Shown: positions 17,058-26,764 of the stretch, piece by piece | Position numbering within the stretch: position 1 is the first letter of the stretch | How the letters are laid out: each line of letters opens with the position of its first letter | Source of the DNA: Abiotrophia defectiva ATCC 49176 | Lineage (GTDB): Bacteria > Bacillota > Bacilli > Lactobacillales > Aerococcaceae | Direction of reading: 5' to 3' | NCBI RefSeq assembly: GCF_037041345.1 | Contig: NZ_CP146287.1 | Location: forward strand, 1,553,501-1,617,500 | Length of the DNA stretch: 64,000 nucleotides | Notes under the pieces: model-generated | The model's input: the letters and a program-made list of their open reading frames with translations, nothing else | Told to the model about the DNA's origin: nothing | Databases searched by the model: none | Program-made: the position numbers and the translations under genes

Positions 17058-17624
17058 TTACAATAGTTCTAAACCTGGTTTTTCATACCAAGGCTGTTGT
17101 TGGTTAATATGGTCATAGAACATAATACCTTTGAGATGGTCTAGTTCGTGTTGGACCACAATGGCTTCATAGTCACGTAAACGGAGCTCATGTTCCTTGC
17201 CCTCCATATCTTGGTAGCGCAGGCGAATACGACGAGGCCGTGGCACCAGACCTGGCACTTCACGATTAACAGATAGGCAACCTTCCCCATCACGCAGGGC
17301 AACTTCCTGAACAGAATGGCTGATAATCTTAGGGTTGAAGAGAATCTCACTCAAGAGCGGTTCCGCCTCATTGCCTTCTTCATCATAGCTCATAATATGA
17401 ACTGCAAAAATTTGCTTAGCTAGGTTAATCTGCGGAGCGGCTAAGCCCACACCAGCACGAAGGCCATATTTCTCGGCAATCTCAGGATTTTGGCTATTAA
17501 CCAAAAATTCATGCATAGCCAAGGCAGTCTCCTTGAGCTCGTCAGTCAAAGGAAATTCTACAGCTTCCGCAGCTTGGCGGAGGGTAGGATGTCCTTCTTC
17601 AATAATATCTTGCATTGTAATCAA
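17058..17624 (-). CDS. def: Peptide deformylase
   Basis: 188 residues. The three metal and active-site motifs are present: GVGLAAPQI, EGCLS and QHELDHLKG. It removes the formyl group from new proteins. The start is TTG at 17624, overlapping the hflX stop and five bases after GGAGGAG; an ATG at 17615 is the alternative. It is the last gene of the long housekeeping operon. Confidence 0.95.
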   Translation of the reverse strand: MITMQDIIEEGHPTLRQAAEAVEFPLTDELKETALAMHEFLVNSQNPEIAEKYGLRAGVGLAAPQINLAKQIFAVHIMSYDEEGNEAEPLLSEILFNPKIISHSVQEVALRDGEGCLSVNREVPGLVPRPRRIRLRYQDMEGKEHELRLRDYEAIVVQHELDHLKGIMFYDHINQQQPWYEKPGLELL

Positions 17625-18874
17625 TGCGTCTCCTCCTCTCGGTCTTGCTGGCGACGACGATAACCCTGCAGGTGATAGTCGCCAGTATTTTCATCATAGT
17701 CGAATTTAGTCACTAGGAGTTCTTGACGCATGCCCGCCACCTTATAGGCTTCATGGGCAGGAATGCGTTGGTCAACCCAGTCAGCATCTGCCATCAACAG
17801 CTTCCAGATTTCCCGCTTCAAACGATCAATATGACTAGGTTCATAGGCAGAGATGGCGATACTTGGAAAGGCCGTCGCTTGAACTGACTGACCTGGAGCC
17901 AAACAATCAATCTTATTGTAGACTGTTAGGACTGGCAAGTGCCCATATCCCAACTCCTTAATAATCCGTAAAACAGTCTGTTCATGCAAGGTCTGAGCGG
18001 GATCTGAGGAATCTACTACGTGCAGTAGCAAGTCCATGCCCCCAATTTCTTCCAAGGTTGACTTAAAAGCATGAATGAGTTCTGTCGGCAACTCTTCAAT
18101 GAAGCCAACCGTATCCGTCAAGGTAAAGCGGTCCTCCCCCTTAAGGGGCATACGCCGAGTCAATGGGTCCAAGGTCGCAAAAAGTTGGTCTTGGACGTAG
18201 GTCTCTGACTGGGTTAACTGAGTTAGCAAGGTAGACTTGCCGGCGTTGGTATAGCCCACCAACCCGACTTGCCAGTGACCACCCTGAGCTCGCCGCGAAC
18301 GAGTTCGATCACGATGGGCGGCAATATCAGCTAACTCCTCCTTAACATGGTGAATAACGCTACGAATATGGCGGCGATCACTTTCCAACTTGGTTTCACC
18401 AGGACCGCGGGTCCCAATCCCCCCACCTTGGCGAGACAAATGCTTACCTTGGCCGTAGAGTCGTGGCAGGAGATAGTTATACTGGGCCAGAGCCACCTGG
18501 AGTTTCCCCTCGCGACTTCGTGCCCGCATAGCAAAGATATCTAAAATCAGCTGAACTCGATCGATGACCTGAACCTTGAGGCTGGCTTCCAGTTGGCGGT
18601 TCATGCTAGGTGTCAGGGCATTAAGACTAATGACTAAATCTATCTCACGGGCTTCTACTAGGGCGGCAATCTCTTCTAGTTTCCCGCTCCCGACAGCCGT
18701 TCGGCCATCTAACTTAGGCAACTTCTGGGTGACTACTTCAATGACCTGACCACCTGCTGTCTCCGTTAACGAGGTCATTTCATCTAAGATTACTTGAAAT
18801 TGTTCCGGGCTATATTGATCTGTCTGAACGGCCATGACTAGGACGTGTTCAGGGCCATCTTGTAAGTCTATCAT
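17621..18874 (-). CDS. hflX: Ribosome-associated GTPase HflX
   Basis: 417 residues. The N-terminal HflX domain contains the conserved GSGKLEEIAALVE, followed by a helical linker and then the GTPase with GYTNAGKSTLLTQL, DTVGFIEELP and NKID. HflX rescues stalled or heat-damaged ribosomes. It overlaps miaA by four bases at its start, a common Firmicutes order. Confidence 0.95.
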   Translation of the reverse strand: MIDLQDGPEHVLVMAVQTDQYSPEQFQVILDEMTSLTETAGGQVIEVVTQKLPKLDGRTAVGSGKLEEIAALVEAREIDLVISLNALTPSMNRQLEASLKVQVIDRVQLILDIFAMRARSREGKLQVALAQYNYLLPRLYGQGKHLSRQGGGIGTRGPGETKLESDRRHIRSVIHHVKEELADIAAHRDRTRSRRAQGGHWQVGLVGYTNAGKSTLLTQLTQSETYVQDQLFATLDPLTRRMPLKGEDRFTLTDTVGFIEELPTELIHAFKSTLEEIGGMDLLLHVVDSSDPAQTLHEQTVLRIIKELGYGHLPVLTVYNKIDCLAPGQSVQATAFPSIAISAYEPSHIDRLKREIWKLLMADADWVDQRIPAHEAYKVAGMRQELLVTKFDYDENTGDYHLQGYRRRQQDREEETH

Positions 18875-19842
18875 AGGGTCCCTCCTTTCTCTGCTTGCTT
18901 ATCTAGTAAATCTTGAACTAGGCTAGTCGCCTGGGCCAAAGCCGCCTCATAATCACTAGCATCCAGCCAGTGAGTGCCCTGGATACGATTGCGGAACCAG
19001 GTTAGTTGACGCTTGGCATAGCGCCTAGAATTTTGCTGAATAGCGGCAATAACTGCCTCACGGTCGGTCATGTCCCCTGCCAAATATGGCCACCATTCCT
19101 TGTAACCAATACCTTGTACGCTTGGCAACAACTGGCCCTTCGCTACTTGGTAGAGATGACGAACTTCTGCTTCCAATCCATGCGCCACCATGGCTTGGAC
19201 TCGAGCGTTAATTCGCTCATAGAGTTGGTCACGGGGCCGGTCTAAGGCAAGAATACAGGTCTCATAACGTGCTTGGGCGTTCTCATGCTGGCTCTGGTCA
19301 GAGAATTTTTGCCCCGTCACCTGCATAACTTCTAGGGCTCGCAAGAGGCGACGATGATTTTGAATTGGAATCTTAGACGCTGCGAGTGGGTCTTGTGCTA
19401 ACAACTCAGCATAGAGGACATGAGCTCCTTCCGTCTCTAGCCGTTGCTCGAGGGCTTTACGGATGAGCGGGTCATGGCTAGCCTTCCCACCGAACTCTAA
19501 ATCATAAAGTAGACCTTCTAGATAAAGACCAGAGCCACCAACTAAAATTGGCAGGATACCACGTGCATGACAATCACTAATCAGGCTCTGGGCTAAAGCT
19601 TGGAACTGGCTGGCATCATAATCCTGGTCAACATCCAGAAAGTCCAAGGCATGATGGGGCACACCCTGCATCTCTTCTGGCGTGACCTTACCCGTCCCAA
19701 TATCCAAACCGCGATAAAATTGTAGGCGATCACCATTAATGATTTCGCCCCCAAAGCGCTTGGCTAGGTCAATACTGAGTTGGGTTTTGCCCACCGCGGT
19801 GGGCCCTCCAATGACGATTAAGGGACCTGCTAATCTAGTCAT
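18871..19842 (-). CDS. miaA: tRNA dimethylallyltransferase
   Basis: 323 residues. The P-loop IGGPTAVGKTQLSIDLA is at the N-terminus, and NGDRLQFYRGLDIGTGKV and the RRLLRALEVMQVTG helix follow. MiaA adds a dimethylallyl group to A37 of tRNAs that read UNN codons. It overlaps its neighbours on both sides. Confidence 0.96.
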   Translation of the reverse strand: MTRLAGPLIVIGGPTAVGKTQLSIDLAKRFGGEIINGDRLQFYRGLDIGTGKVTPEEMQGVPHHALDFLDVDQDYDASQFQALAQSLISDCHARGILPILVGGSGLYLEGLLYDLEFGGKASHDPLIRKALEQRLETEGAHVLYAELLAQDPLAASKIPIQNHRRLLRALEVMQVTGQKFSDQSQHENAQARYETCILALDRPRDQLYERINARVQAMVAHGLEAEVRHLYQVAKGQLLPSVQGIGYKEWWPYLAGDMTDREAVIAAIQQNSRRYAKRQLTWFRNRIQGTHWLDASDYEAALAQATSLVQDLLDKQAEKGGTL

Positions 19843-20587
19843 GGCTAGTCTCCCCTTGGTCTCGCATTACAAGCGCAGCAGCTGGCGTGTCGGTCATAAT
19901 GGCTTCTAAGTGTCCATCCTGGGCCAAGCTTGCATAGTGCGCCCAATCAGCCGGATCATTAACTGTCCAGAGACGGATAGGCCACTGCTTGAAATGTTCT
20001 CGTAAGACCTCATCTTGGTAGAGTTGTCGATCCAAATGTATGGCTGTCGGCTCTAGGCCCGGCAAATGCGACAGATAAGGCAAGAGGGCTTCTTCTACCA
20101 AGGCAGCAATCTTGGCCCCAGGGGCTAGCGCCTTAAGGCGTTGGAGCGTGTACCAATTAAAACTAGAATAAACAATGTCAAAATCTGGAGCTAGTTCCTC
20201 CACGGTGGCTAAAACAGCTGCTTCGATGCCAGGATAATCCTTTTGGTCAGTTTTAAGTTCTAGATTCAGCGTCCCCTTAAAATCTAAGTCTCGCAATAAG
20301 TTCAATAATTCTGGTAGACTGGGCACTCGATCTGGAGTCAGACGACCATCGGAAAAGCGCAGACGTGCGACTTGAATCTGGGCCAGGCTTAAATCGCTAA
20401 CCTCACCTTGGCTATCTGTCGTTCGGTCTAATTGCTCATCATGGATTACAACGAGGGCACCGTCTGCCGTCAAGTGTAAGTCGCATTCAATACCATCTGC
20501 ACCCGCTGTCACGGCATCTTGGAAGGCGGTTAAGCTGTTTTCGACAGCCTGAGCTTGATTGCCACGATGGGCATAAATCTTCAACAT
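19835..20587 (-). CDS. Glycerophosphodiester phosphodiesterase
   Basis: 250 residues with the GDPD TIM-barrel pattern: IYAHRGNQAQAVENSLTAF, then DGIECDLHLTADGALVVIHD and ELKTD. It cleaves glycerophosphodiesters to glycerol-3-phosphate and an alcohol. It has no signal peptide, so it works in the cytoplasm. It sits between recN and miaA with almost no spacing, so it is part of the same transcript. Confidence 0.92.
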   Translation of the reverse strand: MLKIYAHRGNQAQAVENSLTAFQDAVTAGADGIECDLHLTADGALVVIHDEQLDRTTDSQGEVSDLSLAQIQVARLRFSDGRLTPDRVPSLPELLNLLRDLDFKGTLNLELKTDQKDYPGIEAAVLATVEELAPDFDIVYSSFNWYTLQRLKALAPGAKIAALVEEALLPYLSHLPGLEPTAIHLDRQLYQDEVLREHFKQWPIRLWTVNDPADWAHYASLAQDGHLEAIMTDTPAAALVMRDQGETSHD

Positions 20588-20590
20588 TGC

Positions 20591-22333
20591 TTAGTCCTCC
20601 TCGCCTAGTTTGGCACGATGGGTCTGCAACTGACGACGTAAATCTTGGGCCATTTGCAGGGAAGCTGGCGTTAAGACCTTACCAGACATCATGCTGGCGA
20701 TGGCTTCTATACGTCCTTCCTCATTCAATGCCTGCACGCGGGTACGTGTACGCTCATTCTCAACAACTTTTTCAATGTAAAGATGTTGGTCGGCACTTGC
20801 AGCTACTTGAGCCAAATGGGTAATACAGAGCAGCTGGTGATGCTGGGCAATACCTTGCATTTTCTCAGCGATAGCTTGAGCAACGCGGCCTGATACCCCT
20901 GTATCAATCTCGTCAAAGACTAAGGTCATATCCGTCATACCTTGGCTGAAGACCCGTTTGAGGGCCAACATAAAGCGCGATAATTCCCCACCTGAAGCAA
21001 TCTTAACCAGGGGCTTCATGGCTTCACCAAGGTTGGTAGTCGCATAAAATTCTACCTGGCTTAAACCTTCGGCACTTAAGCGCTGTGCATCTGGGAGCAG
21101 ACTAGCTAGGCTGGCATCACTCCCCAGGCTCGTAAAGTCAACCTGGAATCGCGCATTAGCCATATACAAGTCGGCCAATTCTGCTTCAATCGCTGCCACT
21201 AAGTCCTGAGCTTCCCGGCGTCGACCTTGATCTAGGGCCTGACCAGCCGCTAGACAGTCATGATAAGCGACCGTCAAGTCCTTAACTAGACGCTCTGTAT
21301 ACTGTTCCTGGTGTGTGAGCTGGTAAATTTCCTCGCTAATGGCATCATAATAGGCCAATAGCTGAGCTTCATCCATGCCATATTTACGGGTCAATTGGCC
21401 CAATTGGCTGAGACGCGCTTCAAGCTCATCAATGGCTTGATCATTGTCTACTTCCTGGTTGCTGACCGCTAGTTGGTGGGCCACTTCTTCTAGTTGGTAG
21501 TAGAGATCTTGCAGTTGGGCCGCCAAGGCCGGATAGCTAGAGTCGTAGCTGGCTACTTCCTCTAAGGCTGCTTGGGCTTGGCTCAGTTGCGTCAAGGCGC
21601 TGGTGTCAGCTTCCGATAGCAAATGATTAACCGTCGCCAATGCTTGGCCAATCTTCTGACTGTTTTGTAGACGCCGACTTTCCTGTTCTAACTGGGCCAT
21701 TTCCCCAGCGACTAAGTTAGCGGCTTCTAATTCTTGCAACTGAAATTCTAAGAAGCTTAAGCGTTGGCGTTTGTCACTTCCTTCTTGCTGACTGGCCAGC
21801 CAGTCCTTACGTAGCTGGTCATAGCGCTCGAAGGCAGCTTGATAAGCTTGTTTTAGCTGATATAGGCGCTCGCCCGCAAATTGGTCCAACTGACTGAGAT
21901 GGAATTGCTTATTAAGCAAGGCCTGATGCTCATTTTGGCCATGAATATCGACAAGGTAATAGCCAATTTGCTTCAGTAAAGACACGTTAGCCAACTGACC
22001 ATTAACCCGAACGGTATTCTTGCCTTGGCGGTTAAGCTCACGACGTATAATCAGGTCTTCTTGGTCCTCAAGCTCCAAACCAAAAACTGCTAATTGTGCT
22101 AACAGTGGTTCAGGAGCTGGCGACATAGAAAAGAGACCCTCCACTACCAGTTTATCGGCACCTTGCCGGATTAAATCGTTGGTCCCACGACTGCCCATAA
22201 GCAAGCTAAGGGCATCAATTATAATTGATTTCCCAGCCCCAGTCTCCCCTGCTAGAACGGTCATTCCCATCTCTAAATCCAGGGTCACATGGTCGATAAT
22301 GGCAAAATTTTCAATGTTGAGACTCCGTAACAT
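20591..22333 (-). CDS. recN: DNA repair protein RecN
   Basis: 580 residues, an SMC-like ATPase. The Walker A AGETGAGKSIIIDALSLL is at the N-terminus and the Walker B TLVFDEIDTGVSG is near residue 475. Long coiled-coil arms rich in Gln and Leu lie in between. RecN gathers at double-strand breaks and helps recombination. It follows tlyA by 30 bases. Confidence 0.96.
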   Translation of the reverse strand: MLRSLNIENFAIIDHVTLDLEMGMTVLAGETGAGKSIIIDALSLLMGSRGTNDLIRQGADKLVVEGLFSMSPAPEPLLAQLAVFGLELEDQEDLIIRRELNRQGKNTVRVNGQLANVSLLKQIGYYLVDIHGQNEHQALLNKQFHLSQLDQFAGERLYQLKQAYQAAFERYDQLRKDWLASQQEGSDKRQRLSFLEFQLQELEAANLVAGEMAQLEQESRRLQNSQKIGQALATVNHLLSEADTSALTQLSQAQAALEEVASYDSSYPALAAQLQDLYYQLEEVAHQLAVSNQEVDNDQAIDELEARLSQLGQLTRKYGMDEAQLLAYYDAISEEIYQLTHQEQYTERLVKDLTVAYHDCLAAGQALDQGRRREAQDLVAAIEAELADLYMANARFQVDFTSLGSDASLASLLPDAQRLSAEGLSQVEFYATTNLGEAMKPLVKIASGGELSRFMLALKRVFSQGMTDMTLVFDEIDTGVSGRVAQAIAEKMQGIAQHHQLLCITHLAQVAASADQHLYIEKVVENERTRTRVQALNEEGRIEAIASMMSGKVLTPASLQMAQDLRRQLQTHRAKLGEED

Positions 22334-22363
22334 AATCGGGCCTCCTTTCTTGTCTAAACTCTT

Positions 22364-23179
22364 TTATTCAAAGGTTGTATGTGCGGCTTCCACCACACCG
22401 GCTAAATCCACCTGCTGCCAAGAGTCATTGGCTAGGTCTTGGTCGTTAGTCAGATAGGCCAAAAATTCGATATTGCCTTCGCCACCGGTAATAGGCGAGA
22501 AGGTCAAATCACGTAGACGATAGCCTAAGCCACAGGCATAAGACAGGATTTCCTTGAGGACATCTAAGTGTACCGCTGGATCCTTCACGATTCCCTTCTT
22601 ACCCACGCGCTCCTTACCGGCCTCAAATTGCGGCTTAATTAGCATGAGGACAGTGCCTCTTGGCGCTAGAATAGGCACCAGAGGTGGCAGAATTAAACGT
22701 AGGGAGATAAAGGAGACGTCGATAGAAGCCACACTTGGTTGTCCTTCTTGGAATTGGTCAGGTTGAGCATAGCGGAAGTTCTCCCGCTCCATGACAATGA
22801 CTCGTGGATCCTGGCGCAAGGAGTAGGCTAGTTGGTTGTAGCCGACATCTAAAGCATAGGACTTGGCTGCACCAAATTGGAGTGCTGCATCCGTGAAGCC
22901 CCCTGTCGAGGCCCCAATATCTAGGAGAATCTGGTCAGTCATATCAATGTCAAAGACCTTGATGGCTTTTTCTAACTTAAGGCCGCCTCGACTGACATAA
23001 GGTAGCGTCTTGCCCTTAATGTGGAATACTTTGGAGGCATCCACTTTCTCACCGGGCTTGTCATAACGTTGGTTCTGGCTGTCATAGATTTGCCCTGCCA
23101 TAATCAAGCGACGTGCTTGTTCGCGCGATTCGGTCAGACCACTCTGAACAACCAGTTTATCAATGCGTTCCTTTTTCAT
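22364..23179 (-). CDS. tlyA: TlyA-family rRNA 2'-O-methyltransferase
   Basis: 271 residues. An S4 RNA-binding domain (RIDKLVVQSGLTESREQARRL) is followed by an FtsJ-like methyltransferase domain with LLDIGASTGGFTDAALQFGA. The family methylates rRNA and is sometimes annotated as haemolysin A; methyltransferase activity is the better-supported role. Its place between ispA and recN is standard in Firmicutes. Confidence 0.92.
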   Translation of the reverse strand: MKKERIDKLVVQSGLTESREQARRLIMAGQIYDSQNQRYDKPGEKVDASKVFHIKGKTLPYVSRGGLKLEKAIKVFDIDMTDQILLDIGASTGGFTDAALQFGAAKSYALDVGYNQLAYSLRQDPRVIVMERENFRYAQPDQFQEGQPSVASIDVSFISLRLILPPLVPILAPRGTVLMLIKPQFEAGKERVGKKGIVKDPAVHLDVLKEILSYACGLGYRLRDLTFSPITGGEGNIEFLAYLTNDQDLANDSWQQVDLAGVVEAAHTTFE

Positions 23180-23190
23180 AGCTGCTCCTT

Positions 23191-24084
23191 TTACTTAGCA
23201 GAGTGTAGGGTTAAATAATCCAAGATTCCTCCCAGAATCTGATAAGGGCGGCCGCTCTCTTTAGCTAAATCCTCTAAAATTTGGCTAGCTGCGCTAACCT
23301 CTACTGCCAAGGCATCCTTGGCTCCTTGGAGACCCAAAAGACTTGGATAGGTAGATTTGGTTAGGGCTTGATCCGACTGAGTGACTTTACCTGTCACTTC
23401 TTGACTTCCTAAAACATCCATTAAGTCATTGTGAATCTGATAGGCTAAACCAAAATGACGACCAAACTGACGCAGGGCTTGGCAAGTGCTCGCATCCGCC
23501 CCACCGATAATAGCCCCTGCCTCTAAAGCAAAACGGAATAGGGCACCTGTCTTCTGATCATGAATCTGCTTCAAGCCCTGGTAGTCAACCGGCGTCTGTT
23601 CTGCTTCAATATCCCCTACTTGGCCAGCCACCATGCCCCAAGAACCCGCTGCTTGACTGAGTTGGTCAATCAGGGCTAGCTTGGTCCGGTCATCCAAGAG
23701 GTCATCTGAAACCAGAACTTGGAAGGCGTCTGTTAAGAGGGCATCCCCAGCCAAAATAGCCAGACCCTCGCCAAAGCGCTTATGGTTGGTGGCTTGCCCT
23801 CGACGTAGGTCATCGTTATCCATGGCCGGTAAATCGTCGTGAATCAGAGAATAGGTGTGAATATACTCCAGGGCGATGGCTGTCTTAAGGCCACATTTGA
23901 CTAGGTCTTCTGATTGAATAGCCAAAACCGCCAAGAGCATGACTGGACGCAGGCGCTTGCCCCCATTTTTGAGGGAGTAGCGCATGGCTTCAATCAGACG
24001 AGGAGGTGTTAAGTGATAACGTGTCTGTTGGTCCAGGCTCCGTTCGAAAAGCTGACGCAGGGTATCAAGTTCTAAGAAGTTCAT
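23191..24084 (-). CDS. ispA: Polyprenyl (farnesyl/geranylgeranyl) diphosphate synthase
   Basis: 297 residues. The first aspartate-rich motif is LIHDDLPAMDNDDLRRG and the second is LAYQIHNDLMDVLG. The enzyme condenses isopentenyl diphosphate units to make the C15 precursor of undecaprenol and other isoprenoids. It overlaps xseB by four bases. Confidence 0.95.
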   Translation of the reverse strand: MNFLELDTLRQLFERSLDQQTRYHLTPPRLIEAMRYSLKNGGKRLRPVMLLAVLAIQSEDLVKCGLKTAIALEYIHTYSLIHDDLPAMDNDDLRRGQATNHKRFGEGLAILAGDALLTDAFQVLVSDDLLDDRTKLALIDQLSQAAGSWGMVAGQVGDIEAEQTPVDYQGLKQIHDQKTGALFRFALEAGAIIGGADASTCQALRQFGRHFGLAYQIHNDLMDVLGSQEVTGKVTQSDQALTKSTYPSLLGLQGAKDALAVEVSAASQILEDLAKESGRPYQILGGILDYLTLHSAK

Positions 24085-24314
24085 TGGACATCCTCATCTA
24101 GGACAAAATCGCCCTCTTCTGCCATCATGTTGGCGACTGTTTCTTGAGCATCATGGAGGGTCTTTTGGCAGTATTGGGTTAATTCTACCCCCTGCTTAAA
24201 GGCATCCAGAGCTTGGGTTAGAGGCAATTCGCCTCGTTCAAGTTGTTGTACAATGGTATCTAATTCAGCTAGAGCTGCTTCGAAACTCTCAGGCTTTTTC
24301 TTTTTTGTTGCCAT
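24081..24314 (-). CDS. xseB: Exodeoxyribonuclease VII small subunit
   Basis: 77 residues from ATG at 24314, which has AGAAAGGAA just upstream. A longer reading frame to 24368 exists, but it lacks a ribosome site and would add a stretch unlike the family. The family core SFEAALAELDTIVQQLERGE and a C-terminal acidic tail are clear. Several copies of XseB bind one XseA. The start lies inside the end of xseA. Confidence 0.95.
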   Translation of the reverse strand: MATKKKKPESFEAALAELDTIVQQLERGELPLTQALDAFKQGVELTQYCQKTLHDAQETVANMMAEEGDFVLDEDVQ

Positions 24315-25668
24315 GTTTTTTTCCTTTCTGAGCGCTAATGGTTTGAACTTGAGCGGTGGCTTGACCATCTTGTAAGGTTACATCGATGACCTGACCAACT
24401 TGAAGTTGCTGGACTGATTTCACCGCTTCTTGCTTGTCTTCGATAATGGCATAACCTCGCGCCAGAATCTTGAGCGGGCTATAGGCCTCTAGGAGCTGGC
24501 TATAACGAGCCAACTCTCCTTGATAATGTTGACTGGTCTGAGCCATAGCCCGTTGCAACTGATGACGTAGGCGGGCTAGCCTCTCTCCTTCCAGATGCAA
24601 ACGACCGCTTGGCCCCTGGGCTTTAAGACGAGTGGATAGGAGAGCCAGGCCTTGAGCCTGCCCCTGCAGATAAGACGACTGAGCACGTAACAAACGCTCC
24701 TTGATGAGGTCCACTTGCTGCATATAGGCTTGGTAAAGCCGCTCGGGTTCCCGGAAAATATAGACTTCCTGATAACGACGGAGTTGGGTTTGCTTATGTT
24801 GAATCCGGCTTAGCATGGCTTGAGCCAAACGGGTTCGACTTTCTTCCAACTTGAGATAGACTTGACTTAATTCCTCAGCTGCCATTTCAGCTGCTGCGGT
24901 TGGTGTCGGAGCACGTAGGTCCCCCACTAAGTCAGCAATGGTGGTATCTGTCTCGTGGCCGATGGCTGTGATGACCGGCAAAGGGCAGGCTAGAATCGCC
25001 TGAGCCACGATTTCCTCGTTGAAGGGCCAGAGGTCTTCAATGGCCCCGCCCCCACGCGCTAGAATCACGGTATCAAAAGCCGCTTGCTTGGCCTTGAGCC
25101 GTTCAAAGGCCGCGACAATTTCGCCGCTGGCTTCCTTACCCTGAACGCGGGTAGGGAAAACTACCACTTGGGCAATAGGATAGCGTCGTTTGAGGGTGGT
25201 CACAATATCTCGGATGACGGCCCCACTTGGACTAGTAATGACTGCAATCCGCCGTGGAAAACGGCGCGGTTGCTTCTTAGGCAAATCCAAGAGACCCGCT
25301 TGCTTAAGCTTGGCCTTAAGTTGTTCTAGGGCCAGATAGAGGGAGCCCACGCCGTCTGGTTGAAGCGACTCAAGGGTTAATTGGTAGGAACCACTGGGTT
25401 CATAGATAGAAACCCGCCCTACCGCTAATACTTTCATGCCTTCTTCTAACTTGAAAGGCAGCTTACTAAAGGCCTGTTTGAACATGGTGACGTTGATTTT
25501 AACATTGTCTTCCTTGAGGCTGAAGTACTGATGGCCTGTCCGCAAGCGGAAGTTAGAAACCTCTCCTACTACATAGACTTTCTGCAGGTAGGGGTCCACG
25601 TCGAACTTGCGCTTGAGATAGCGGGTCAGGGCCTTGACACTGAGATAGTCCTTTTGTGTATCGGTCAC
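24289..25668 (-). CDS. xseA: Exodeoxyribonuclease VII large subunit
   Basis: 459 residues. The N-terminal OB fold holds VGEVSNFRLRTGHQYFSLKE. The nuclease core has ITSPSGAVIRDI, LARGGGAIEDLWPFNEE and AIGHETDTTIADLVGD. A coiled-coil region rich in Gln, Leu and Arg lies toward the C-terminus. The enzyme degrades single-stranded DNA. Confidence 0.96.
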   Translation of the reverse strand: MTDTQKDYLSVKALTRYLKRKFDVDPYLQKVYVVGEVSNFRLRTGHQYFSLKEDNVKINVTMFKQAFSKLPFKLEEGMKVLAVGRVSIYEPSGSYQLTLESLQPDGVGSLYLALEQLKAKLKQAGLLDLPKKQPRRFPRRIAVITSPSGAVIRDIVTTLKRRYPIAQVVVFPTRVQGKEASGEIVAAFERLKAKQAAFDTVILARGGGAIEDLWPFNEEIVAQAILACPLPVITAIGHETDTTIADLVGDLRAPTPTAAAEMAAEELSQVYLKLEESRTRLAQAMLSRIQHKQTQLRRYQEVYIFREPERLYQAYMQQVDLIKERLLRAQSSYLQGQAQGLALLSTRLKAQGPSGRLHLEGERLARLRHQLQRAMAQTSQHYQGELARYSQLLEAYSPLKILARGYAIIEDKQEAVKSVQQLQVGQVIDVTLQDGQATAQVQTISAQKGKKHGNKKEKA

Positions 25669-25671
25669 TGA

Positions 25672-26556
25672 CTAGGCCTCCTCCTGGCTCAAGAAGGTCA
25701 AGGGATCTAAGTTTTGTTGTTGGCAGGCACAAGTAAAGGTCTGTTCCATCAACATAGCTACCGTCATAGGGCCAACTCCACCAGGAACTGGTGTGATGTA
25801 GCTAACCTTATGAGCTACAGCTTCAAAATCCACATCCCCTACTAGCTTACCAGACATGAGCCGGTTAATCCCAACGTCGACTACTACTGCACCTTCCTTG
25901 AGATGGTCTGGCCCAATTAAATGCGCCTGACCAGTCGCGACAATCAAGATATCCGCATAACGCGTATAGTGTCCTAAGTCCTGGGTCTTGGAATTACAGA
26001 CTGTCACAGTGGCCCCGCGGTTAATCAGCATGATAGAAATAGGCAAGCCCACAATTTGGCTACGGCCTACGACGACCACATTCTGACCTTGCAAAGGAAT
26101 CTGGGCATTCTCTAAGAGCCGCACAATGCCTTTTGGCGTACAAGGATAGAGGTCTGTATTGTCTTCAACGACCCGTCCCATGGTCAGGGGGTGGAAACCA
26201 TCTACATCTTTCTCTGGATCAATTAGGTGCATAGCTGACAATGGATCTAAATGCTCAGGCAGAGGCAATTGTAATAAGAGCCCATGGGTTTGAGGATCCT
26301 GGTTGTGAACCTTAATGGTCCGCTCCAATTCTTCTTGGCTAATATCTGCTGGCAAGAGTACCCATTCGAAGGCATAGCCAATTTCCAAGGCACGTTTTTG
26401 CTTCTGGCCAACATAGACCTTGCTGGCAGGATCTTCCCCTACTGAGATAACGGTCAATTTGGGCTGGGTCCCGGTTTGGGAACGGAAGGCCGCTGTTGCC
26501 TGGGATAGCCGGGCGAAAATTGATTGTGAGAGAATTTTCCCATCTAAACGTTGCAT
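25672..26556 (-). CDS. folD: Bifunctional methylenetetrahydrofolate dehydrogenase/cyclohydrolase
   Basis: 294 residues from ATG 26556, which has GAAAGGT nine bases upstream; an in-frame GTG lies at 26565. The family motifs are SKVYVGQKQKRALEIG (catalytic lysine), LLLQLPLPEHLD and VVVGRSQIVGLPISIML, with PVPGGVGPMTVAML near the end. FolD interconverts one-carbon folates. It opens the ten-gene operon. Confidence 0.96.
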   Translation of the reverse strand: MQRLDGKILSQSIFARLSQATAAFRSQTGTQPKLTVISVGEDPASKVYVGQKQKRALEIGYAFEWVLLPADISQEELERTIKVHNQDPQTHGLLLQLPLPEHLDPLSAMHLIDPEKDVDGFHPLTMGRVVEDNTDLYPCTPKGIVRLLENAQIPLQGQNVVVVGRSQIVGLPISIMLINRGATVTVCNSKTQDLGHYTRYADILIVATGQAHLIGPDHLKEGAVVVDVGINRLMSGKLVGDVDFEAVAHKVSYITPVPGGVGPMTVAMLMEQTFTCACQQQNLDPLTFLSQEEA

Positions 26557-26602
26557 GAATACCACACCTTTCGGACCCTAGGGTCACAGACTTTTCCTTC
26601 TT

Positions 26603-26631
26603 ATTCTACCATAATTTAAGGGCGCTGTAAT
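26603..26631 (-). promoter_or_regulatory. Promoter of the folD-def operon
   Basis: Minus-strand ATTACA (26631-26626), 17-base spacer ending TGG, TAGAAT (26608-26603). It is an extended -10 promoter with a weak -35. Confidence 0.5.
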
Positions 26632-26732
26632 GCCATTTTGTCCGAAGGCCTAAAAAGCCAAAAGTGACACTCAGCTTACCTTATCATTAGCCTACGGGAT
26701 TGGCCTTTTTAAGGCGTTTAAACAAGCAAAAA

Positions 26733-26754
26733 GCCTACCACCAAGGGAGTAGGC
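26733..26754 (-). terminator. Terminator of mgtE
   Basis: GCCTAC/GTAGGC stem with a ten-base loop, followed by five T on the minus strand. Confidence 0.8.
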
Positions 26755-26764
26755 AAGGTAATCA

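Noticed and set aside
22020-22457. 145-residue plus-strand open frame across recN and tlyA
   Set aside because: Antisense to two well-supported genes; Arg/Ser-rich shadow.
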